Shown: positions 52,521 through 59,032 of the stretch, piece after piece
Layout: the number at the start of each line of letters is the position of its first letter
Numbering within the stretch: the first letter of the stretch is position 1
Program-made: the position numbers and the translations under genes
Notes under the pieces: model-generated
Seen by the model: only the letters and a program-made list of their open reading frames with translations
Database searches by the model: none
What the model was told of the DNA's origin: nothing
DNA from: Pseudomonas entomophila
GTDB taxonomy: Bacteria; Pseudomonadota; Gammaproteobacteria; Pseudomonadales; Pseudomonadaceae
DNA: 64,000 nucleotides
Assembly: GCF_029193575.1 (NCBI RefSeq)
Contig: NZ_JARGCS010000024.1
Location: 62,001-126,000, forward strand
Direction of reading: 5' to 3'

Positions 52521-54020
52521 ATGTCAAAGTCTCTTGGAATGAGCCGTGTCGCTCAGGCGCGCGATGAACCATCGGTTATTTCGTCGTTGTCAAAGCTTAC
52601 CGGCTTATCCGAAGAAATCGTCAGCGATCGACTTGGTTCGGCAAACGGCTTGACGTTGTTACGCAATGCGTTTAGTGATGTCTGGCCAACAGAGTCGCAA
52701 CTCGGGCGCTGGACAGTAGCATTTGCGAAAAAACATGGTTTGGATCGTGACCTGGCCCAGATCACTGGAGCAACCCCTCGGGCAGTTTCTAAGCGGCTGG
52801 AAGATGCTCCAGTAAGGATGCTATTACGAAATGTTTTCAAAGACTGCTGGCCTGATAATGGTGTCTCGGAAAAACTTGATGAAGAAATAATTTTCGACGA
52901 CGTGGATAGCGGGGAGAGCGTCGGGGTTGAGGCGGAAACGACCTCGAGTGGTGCAATTATACGCCCGTTCGATCCGAATAAGATCCGTGTCAAGATGTGG
53001 ACGCCAACGGTTGATCTCGTCCTGAAACGCATTAATGCAAATGAAATAGATCTGGCTCCTGATTTTCAACGAGCAACTGGGGTCTGGAAGGATCGAGCGC
53101 AAAGCAGGCTAATAGAATCACTGTTAATTAGAATTCCTCTTCCCGCATTTTACGTCGATGGTGCAGATGAAGATCGCCTGCTGGTAATTGATGGGATACA
53201 GCGGCTCAATGCTCTGCGGCGGTTTGTTTTAGAGAAGGGCTCTGGTAAAAGGCTTATTCTTCAAGATTTGGAATACCTTACGGATCTCGAAGGTAAGAGC
53301 TTCGATGATTTACCTAGGCCGTTCCAGCGTCGTATTGAAGAAACTATGCTGACAGTGCACCTCATCGATAAGGGTACACCTGAAGAAGCTAAGCTCAATA
53401 TTTTCAAGCGCCTGAATACTGGCGGGTCTCCATTGACCTTACAAGAAATTAGGCACGCGATGACTCCTGGCCCGGTCCGAAATTATCTTAAGAAGCTGGT
53501 TCAGTTGCCCTCCTTCCAGCAAGCAACTCAAGGCAGGTTCAGTGACGATCGTATGACTGATCGAGAGTGTGCCCTACGTTTCTGTGCATTTTGCTTGACC
53601 CCGCCGGACGAATACCCGGTGGACGCCGATTTAGACGGTTTTCTTCAGCAGGCCATGCGAAAGATTAATGAAATGTCTGAGGTTGAGCGGAAAGCTCTAT
53701 CTTTACGATTTGAACGAGCTAACTTGGCTGCGTACAGCGTCCTTGAGGACGAAGCATATCGGAAGCCTACGCAAAACAATCGACGCTCTCCAGTGAACAA
53801 GGCTTTATTTGAAGCTTGGACTGTTGGTTTCGATGGTCGCTCGGATGCTGAGCTCAAGCGCTTAGTGAAGCGTAAGGCAACGGTTATCGACGGATATTCA
53901 AAGATTTTCCATGGGAGTCGAGAATTACAGGAGGCTCTCTCACAAGGTACAGGTGACCAAAGAAAAGTCCGCCTGAGATTTGCTGAAATCGATGGGCTCT
54001 TAAGGGAAGTTGCATCATGA
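52521..54020 (+). CDS. DUF262 domain protein (ParB/GmrS-like fold), first gene of putative defence operon
   Basis: A 499-residue protein. About residues 1-130 hold two similar helical repeats (LRNAFSDVWP and LRNVFKDCWP share the same frame), and DUF262 spans roughly 150-300: DLAPDFQRATGVWKDRAQSR, then LLVIDGIQRLNALRRFV as the nucleotide/DNA-processing signature, and FKRLNTGGSPLT. DUF262 occurs in type IV restriction GmrSD and other anti-phage proteins. No DUF1607/GmrD half is visible. The start at 52521 follows TGAGGG; an earlier ATG at 52440 lacks a ribosome site. Overlaps the ATPase gene by 4 bases. Confidence 0.82.
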   Translation: MSKSLGMSRVAQARDEPSVISSLSKLTGLSEEIVSDRLGSANGLTLLRNAFSDVWPTESQLGRWTVAFAKKHGLDRDLAQITGATPRAVSKRLEDAPVRMLLRNVFKDCWPDNGVSEKLDEEIIFDDVDSGESVGVEAETTSSGAIIRPFDPNKIRVKMWTPTVDLVLKRINANEIDLAPDFQRATGVWKDRAQSRLIESLLIRIPLPAFYVDGADEDRLLVIDGIQRLNALRRFVLEKGSGKRLILQDLEYLTDLEGKSFDDLPRPFQRRIEETMLTVHLIDKGTPEEAKLNIFKRLNTGGSPLTLQEIRHAMTPGPVRNYLKKLVQLPSFQQATQGRFSDDRMTDRECALRFCAFCLTPPDEYPVDADLDGFLQQAMRKINEMSEVERKALSLRFERANLAAYSVLEDEAYRKPTQNNRRSPVNKALFEAWTVGFDGRSDAELKRLVKRKATVIDGYSKIFHGSRELQEALSQGTGDQRKVRLRFAEIDGLLREVAS

Positions 54021-55135
54021 TCTCCTCAATACAGCTGCACAACTTCAAGTGCTGGACGGACGCGACTCTCCCTCTAGGTGCATTAACTCTTGTAAGTGGA
54101 TTAAACGGTGCTGGAAAATCCAGCGTGCTTCAATCGCTTCTCGTTCTTCGACAATCCCACGACCAGGGGCTGCTTGCCAATGGACGGCTCGCTATCAATG
54201 GTGATCTCGTTACACTTGGCACTGGTGCTGATGCGTTTTGTGAGCAGGCAGAAGACGATGAGCTTCGCCTTGGTATTAATTGGATTGACGGCGAATGCGC
54301 TACTTGGAGCTTTGCATACGACAGGCTCGCCGACGTTCTGGGTACCATGGATGAAACTACTAATCAGGTGCCTGCTCGGCCTCCTTTTTTGGGTGAGGTC
54401 TTTTACCTGTCTGCAGAGCGTATGGGCCCTCGTGTGTCTGGCGAGGTTTCCGATTACCGGGTGCGGGATCGACGAGAGGTTGGTTCGCGCGGTGAGCTCG
54501 TAGGTCATTTTCTAGCTGTCCACGGACGTGACCCTATAGGGTGCTCCGAGTTGGCTCATCCTGATGGGTTGTCCGACTCCCTTGAAAGTCAGGTTGAGGC
54601 ATGGCTAGGTGAGGTTACGCCAGGTACTCGGCTTCACCTTAACGATCATCGTGGTTTGGATGCAGTACAGATTCGATATTCGTTTGAGGGTGGGGCCGGA
54701 GGAACAAACGAGTACCGAGCTACGAACGTAGGGTTTGGTCTTAGTTATACGTTGCCAATCTTAGTCGCCACGCTAGCAGCTAAGCCAGGAGGGTTGCTAA
54801 TCATTGAAAATCCCGAAGCTCACTTGCATCCCCGAGGCCAAGTCAGAATCGGAGAGTTGCTAGCTGGCGCAGCTGCTGCCGGAGTGCAAGTAATTGTAGA
54901 GACTCACAGCGACCATATTCTGAATGGTCTTCGGTTGGCCGTCCATGCGGGGGGCCTTTCGCCCTCAGAGATGAAGGTTCACTTCTTTGAACGACGAGAT
55001 TCGCTTACCGGCCCGCGTGCTGATTTTCTGACTCCAGTTCTCGACGAAGATGGTCGGCTGACCCCATGGCCATCGGGCTTTTTTGATGAAATTGAAACCT
55101 CGCTTTCGCGCCTATTGGAGCCCAGAAGTAAATGA
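54017..55135 (+). CDS. DUF3696-type AAA/SMC-like ATPase, second gene of putative defence operon
   Basis: A 372-residue ATPase. Walker A is GLNGAGKSS at residues 28-36, the ABC-like signature region is NVGFGLSYTLPI, Walker B is LLIIENPEAHLHP and the H-loop is VETHSDHILNGLR. This is the OLD/RecF-like layout with a DUF3696 C-terminus, but with no TOPRIM nuclease. Such ATPases act as sensors or motors in multi-gene defence systems. It overlaps both neighbours by 4 bases. Confidence 0.88.
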   Translation: MISSIQLHNFKCWTDATLPLGALTLVSGLNGAGKSSVLQSLLVLRQSHDQGLLANGRLAINGDLVTLGTGADAFCEQAEDDELRLGINWIDGECATWSFAYDRLADVLGTMDETTNQVPARPPFLGEVFYLSAERMGPRVSGEVSDYRVRDRREVGSRGELVGHFLAVHGRDPIGCSELAHPDGLSDSLESQVEAWLGEVTPGTRLHLNDHRGLDAVQIRYSFEGGAGGTNEYRATNVGFGLSYTLPILVATLAAKPGGLLIIENPEAHLHPRGQVRIGELLAGAAAAGVQVIVETHSDHILNGLRLAVHAGGLSPSEMKVHFFERRDSLTGPRADFLTPVLDEDGRLTPWPSGFFDEIETSLSRLLEPRSK

Positions 55136-56091
55136 ATCCATTTGTCTTCTGGAATGAACTCTCTGAACACCCCCTCGCAGAGGAATCCAGTGCGGCGAAT
55201 GCGCGAATGAATGCGTTGATCGATACGCTTTCATCATTAAAGAGACACGCTGAACGCCTGCCCCCGATTCAGTTGCGTACATGCGTTCCAATGGCAAGTA
55301 TTGAAATTGCCCCGAACTATTACGTTAGTAATTGGCTTGCCCAGACTGATCAAATTCGTCGTGTGATCTTCCTCCGTATGGAAACTTCTGCCCCACTTTT
55401 GCAATCCGCTAGGGACAATGACGACGCAATTGATCGGTTTGGATGCACAGAATGTACGATATCTGGCAATGCAGCTGAGGGTTGTCGGGCGGCATGGGCG
55501 ACAGAAGAACTCACGGCTAGTCTGAGTTCGGGTGATCAATGGCAGGGTCATCTGCTCGACGTCGAAATCATGGCGCTCGATGCTGACGGCAACCTAACTA
55601 ACCGCCATAGCACAGTGCGTCATATTGCGATGCCGGAACACGTCGCAGAGCATGCTGCCTGGATAGCTGAGCGGGTGCGAACTTCGATTCGCGATGGACA
55701 GGACCTGTGGGAGAGGCGTTCCACTTTGTTTCCGAATCTTGATTGGTGCCATCAGACGGAAAGGCAAGTGAAAGCATTTGGAGTAGGCTCACCGCATCTC
55801 AGAAACATTGTGCTCCGCTTAATAGAGTTGGACACAGCGTTCTCTACTTGGAATGGAAGCTCTATTGGCCCGGATTTTGTTCCGTCTAAATGTACGCCCG
55901 AAACCCAAAAAACTTTAGCTGACGAAGCAGCGGATCACACAGCCACCCTTCCGGATGGGACGCAGCATCTATTTTCTTGGCATGTGCGGTTTACACCAAA
56001 TGGCGGGCGAATTTTCTTCGATGGCGACACTGCGACGAATCGAGGGCAGGTTGGGTATGTGGGCCTGAAGAATGATGGACGACTGACGTAG
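55132..56091 (+). CDS. Unknown protein, third gene of putative defence operon
   Basis: A 319-residue protein without recognised catalytic motifs, signal peptide or membrane segment. The last 45 residues (SWHVRFTPNGGRIFFDGD and GQVGYVGLKNDGRLT) form a compact beta-rich tail of a type that recurs at the ends of proteins next to DUF262/DUF3696 genes. The start lies in the ATPase stop (ATGA), so the three proteins are probably made in fixed ratio. It may be the effector or the specificity part. Confidence 0.75.
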   Translation: MNPFVFWNELSEHPLAEESSAANARMNALIDTLSSLKRHAERLPPIQLRTCVPMASIEIAPNYYVSNWLAQTDQIRRVIFLRMETSAPLLQSARDNDDAIDRFGCTECTISGNAAEGCRAAWATEELTASLSSGDQWQGHLLDVEIMALDADGNLTNRHSTVRHIAMPEHVAEHAAWIAERVRTSIRDGQDLWERRSTLFPNLDWCHQTERQVKAFGVGSPHLRNIVLRLIELDTAFSTWNGSSIGPDFVPSKCTPETQKTLADEAADHTATLPDGTQHLFSWHVRFTPNGGRIFFDGDTATNRGQVGYVGLKNDGRLT

Positions 56092-56121
56092 ACTGCAAGC
56101 GGGCAAAAGACAGGGTATGAA

Positions 56122-56144
56122 GTATGGGCTCAGGTATGGGCTCA
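56122..56144. repeat. Two direct copies of GTATGGGCTCA
   Basis: The 11-bp word GTATGGGCTCA occurs at 56122 and again at 56134, a 12-bp period, right after the island's last gene. This resembles arm-type integrase binding sites at mobile-element ends, but no integrase gene is in the window. Confidence 0.5.
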
Positions 56145-56190
56145 TATTTTTTTAAGGGAAAAAACGTTATTTTATAGATATTAGGGCATT

Positions 56191-56216
56191 AAAAAGCCGG
56201 CTTGTGGCCGGCTTTC
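56191..56216 (-). terminator. Rho-independent terminator, possibly bidirectional
   Basis: AAAGCCGGC ttgtg GCCGGCTTT is a perfect 9-bp stem. On the minus strand it is followed by TTTTT, so it best ends transcripts coming from the S24 regulator gene; in the plus direction the T run is short. Confidence 0.7.
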
Positions 56217-56416
56217 GGGGACGGTCTTGGCTAATTTTTGATAAGCCGCAACCGCCTTAACAGGTTGGCCACGAAGGCCTGAAAGAAGATGGCGGATGAC
56301 CGAGTGTGGCATCGCCAGGTGCTCTGGAACGCGGCTGAGCCGGACCAGGGCAAAAGGTGCCGCGTAGCATACTAGGGGCCGTGCAGGTTGCCCAGCGAAA
56401 ATTGGCAACTGATGTG

Positions 56417-57118
56417 TCAGCCGGGGCGCTGCTGGCTGAACCACGACCACCAGAACACCCAACCGAGAATCTGCATGCCCTGGGCCTGGCGTTGGGCGGC
56501 GGTGTAGCGTTCGACCGCGTAGTTGCGTCGGTCGTGGCTGTGCAGGCACAAGGTGTCGTTCTGCCCCAGGCTCAGGCTGTGCACGCGCAGTCGACCGTCA
56601 TGCAGCAGGGCGTAGGTCTGGCCATCGATGACCTGGGTCAGGCTGCGGTCGATGGCCAGGGTGGCGTCCATGGGGATCAGCGGCGCCATGTTGCTGCCGG
56701 GCATCTCCAGGCAAACGGCGTTGCGTGGCGAAACGCCCAGCGTCGCCAGGGCCTTTGCCGACAGGCGCAGGTAGCGACGCGGGAGCGGGGCCAGGCGGCC
56801 TTCGCGCACGGCATGGTAGAGGATGCGCACCTGGCGCCAGTCATGTTCGGGCGTGTCTGGCGTCGTGGGCGTCGGGGCCGGGTTTGGCATGCAGGGGCGC
56901 ATGATCGGGCTGGGGTGCTTGGGGCCTTCGCCTGAGCGCAACCAGCGGCGATGCACGCAGAACAGGTCGGCGATCTCGTCGAGGCGCGCCAGGGGCACGC
57001 CGCGCTTGAACCAGTTGTTCACATGCTGGGGCGTGACGTTGCGCTGGGCGGCAAAATCGGAAGGGGTCAGGGCGCACTCCTGCAGGAGGGCTTTCAGGCG
57101 GTCACCGGACGTGTTCAT
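56417..57118 (-). CDS. LexA/CI-like (S24) regulator with N-terminal helix-turn-helix
   Basis: A 233-residue protein. An XRE-like helix-turn-helix occupies residues 1-60 (LTPSDFAAQRNVTPQHVNNW), followed by a Pro-rich linker and an S24 peptidase fold from about 115. The expected serine is kept (MPGSNMAPLIPMD), but where the lysine partner should lie the sequence reads GRLRVHSLSL, so self-cleavage may be lost. It sits between the island and the ECF-sigma operon, with chromosomal GC. A phage-derived or island-derived regulator is likely. Confidence 0.82.
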   Translation of the reverse strand: MNTSGDRLKALLQECALTPSDFAAQRNVTPQHVNNWFKRGVPLARLDEIADLFCVHRRWLRSGEGPKHPSPIMRPCMPNPAPTPTTPDTPEHDWRQVRILYHAVREGRLAPLPRRYLRLSAKALATLGVSPRNAVCLEMPGSNMAPLIPMDATLAIDRSLTQVIDGQTYALLHDGRLRVHSLSLGQNDTLCLHSHDRRNYAVERYTAAQRQAQGMQILGWVFWWSWFSQQRPG

Positions 57119-57451
57119 GGCGGTGAGTCTAAAGGCCTGCCAAGCGTAGGGAAATGAACCCGTGGTTGATGGAATGCGTGGGAAATTGCTTGCTGTGCAG
57201 GGCTTTGGTGAAGGAAGTTGTAGGATTTTTCTATTTTGCTAAGGGACCATTCTGGAGCGGGGTGTTTCACAAAGGAATAATCTAGTTATTTTTTATTCTT
57301 TTTTGTCAGAGTAACTTTTTGACATACTCGCTGGCACGCCGGGCCGTGCCACTGCCACCAGCCAGGCGACTTCCTCTCTTCTCGATAAAGACAGCTTCTC
57401 GGCGACCTCTGCAAAAGCGGCCGGACGCTCGACGTGCGGTGCTGCCCGATC
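57119..57451. promoter_or_regulatory. AT-rich control region before the ECF sigma gene
   Basis: A 333-bp gap with no supported gene. It is strikingly AT-rich at 57215-57325, with the interrupted palindrome AATAATCTAGTTATT (57276-57290) and ACTTTTTGACATACTC. A Fur site would be expected before a FecI-type gene, and 57273-57300 is only a weak match, so this remains a candidate. Confidence 0.4.
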
Positions 57452-57964
57452 ATGAGCAACGAGCCTGGATTCAGCCGACATTTCGTCAGCCAGCTGTTCG
57501 CATCCAACTACAACTGGCTGTGTTCAAGGGTGCGTCGCCAGGTGGGTTGCCCGGCGAACGCCGAAGACATCGCCGCGGAAACCTTCCTGCGGGTCCTTAC
57601 CCTGCCCGACCCTGCTTCGCTGCGCGAACCGCGCGCCTTTCTCTCGACCATCGCCCGGCACCTGATCTATGACACCTGGCGCCGGCGTGACCTGGAAAGC
57701 GCCTATCTGCAGTCGCTGGCCGACGTGCCCGAGGCGTTGCACCCCTCACCCGAGGAGCACCTGATCATGGTCGAGGCCCTGGTTTCGCTGGACCGCATGC
57801 TCGACAGCCTGCCCGGGCAGGGCAAGGCGGCGTTCATCCTGCGCCAGTTCGGCAACCTGACCTTCGAGCAGATCGGCGAGCGCCTGGGGATCTCCGCCCC
57901 GCGTGTGCACCAGTACGTCGCCCAGGCCTATCGTCACTGCCTGCAGGTGTTGCAACCACTATGA
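57452..57964 (+). CDS. ECF sigma factor, FecI type
   Basis: A 170-residue sigma factor with region 2 (SRVRRQVGCPANAEDIAAET, about 30-60) and region 4 (LTFEQIGERLGISAPRVHQY, about 135-160). There is no strong ribosome binding site, and an upstream ATG in frame at 57434 is an alternative. It is followed by its anti-sigma partner with a 4-base overlap and by a TonB receptor, the layout of iron-starvation cell-surface signalling. Confidence 0.92.
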   Translation: MSNEPGFSRHFVSQLFASNYNWLCSRVRRQVGCPANAEDIAAETFLRVLTLPDPASLREPRAFLSTIARHLIYDTWRRRDLESAYLQSLADVPEALHPSPEEHLIMVEALVSLDRMLDSLPGQGKAAFILRQFGNLTFEQIGERLGISAPRVHQYVAQAYRHCLQVLQPL

Positions 57965-58935
57965 GCGACAACGCCGAACAACGGATTTTCGACGAGGCCG
58001 CACAGTGGCTGGCGCTGCTGGACTCCGGGCATATCAGTACCCAGGAGGCGCGCGCGTTCGAGCAATGGCAGGCGCGCGACCCGCGCCATGCCCGCTGCAT
58101 CCAGGCGGTCACCGGGCAGGTGTCGCAATTGCGTGGCGCCGGCTTGCAGCGGTTGGACCACGAGCATTTGCTCAAGACCCTCGAGGCGCCGCCGGCCAGC
58201 CGTCGTGCGTTCATCCGCAAGGGGGCCGGGCTGCTCGGCGTCACGGCCGCCGCGCTGCTGGTGGCGCGCCTGCGGCCGGACGACTGGCTGGGCCTGGACG
58301 ACCTGGCCACGGGCACCGCGCAGCGCCGGCAACTGCGCCTGCCGGATGGCAGCGAGCTGTTGCTCAATGCCCGTAGCCGGGTGACTCCGAGCTTCGACAG
58401 CGGCCAGCGCCAGCTCACCCTGCGCGAGGGCGAGCTGCAGGTCGGCATCGCGGGCGGACAGCCGCGGCCGTTGCGCATCCAGACCCCGGCCGGGGTGGTC
58501 AGCAGCCTCGACGCGCGCTTGCAGGTGCGCCTGGACGACCAGCAGACCCGTGTGCTGGTGCTCTCGGCGAACGCCGAGCTGATCACCCAGGATGGCCAGC
58601 GGCGGGCGCTCAAGGCTGGGCAGGGCGCCTGGTTCGATGGGCGCGGCCAACTGGCGGTGCACGCTGCCAACCCCGATGCGCAACTCTGGGTGCGTGGCTT
58701 GGTGAAGGTGCATGACGAGCCCCTGGGGCAAGTGATCGATGCCCTGCGCAGCTACCGCCGCGGCATCATTCGCCTGAGCCCGGAAGCGGCGCGGCTGCGC
58801 GTCAGCGGCATCTACTCGCTGGACGACACACGCAAGACCCTGTTGGCCCTGCGCGACAGCCTCGGGTTGAACGTGGACTTCTACACCGACTACTGGGTGA
58901 ACATCGAGGCGGCTGACCGGCCACACGCTGGCTAG
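57961..58935 (+). CDS. FecR family anti-sigma regulator
   Basis: A 324-residue protein. The cytoplasmic N-terminus (residues 1-78, DEAAQWLALLDSG...) is the sigma-binding part. One membrane segment follows at about 88-103, preceded by Arg81-Arg82 in SRRAFIRKG, a Tat-like motif reported for FecR-type proteins. The periplasmic FecR domain holds LPDGSELLLNARS and LREGELQVGI, and the C-terminal part should contact the receptor's signalling domain. It overlaps the sigma gene by 4 bases. Confidence 0.92.
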   Translation: MSDNAEQRIFDEAAQWLALLDSGHISTQEARAFEQWQARDPRHARCIQAVTGQVSQLRGAGLQRLDHEHLLKTLEAPPASRRAFIRKGAGLLGVTAAALLVARLRPDDWLGLDDLATGTAQRRQLRLPDGSELLLNARSRVTPSFDSGQRQLTLREGELQVGIAGGQPRPLRIQTPAGVVSSLDARLQVRLDDQQTRVLVLSANAELITQDGQRRALKAGQGAWFDGRGQLAVHAANPDAQLWVRGLVKVHDEPLGQVIDALRSYRRGIIRLSPEAARLRVSGIYSLDDTRKTLLALRDSLGLNVDFYTDYWVNIEAADRPHAG

Positions 58936-59032
58936 GCATATCGATAGAAGAAAACGTTCCACCCGGCGCATTTAATTTCGCCCCCTGCCATCGCTCATCA
59001 CCGGTAACCCTCCCGCTCACGAGTGAACACCG

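Larger units (their letters stand above)
56092..56416. other. Right border of the AT-rich island
   Basis: A 325-bp gap without a supported gene. From left to right it holds the direct repeats at 56122, an AT-rich run (56145-56190), a perfect hairpin and then about 200 bp of mixed sequence returning to the GC level of the chromosome. Confidence 0.6.

Noticed and set aside
56181..56549. Open frame between the S24 regulator gene and the island
   Set aside because: Overlaps the S24 gene in another frame and runs through the terminator hairpin; no ribosome site or family features.
57273..57300. Fur box before the ECF sigma gene
   Set aside because: Only scattered AT matches to the 19-bp consensus; listed as a weak possibility inside the control region and not as a site.
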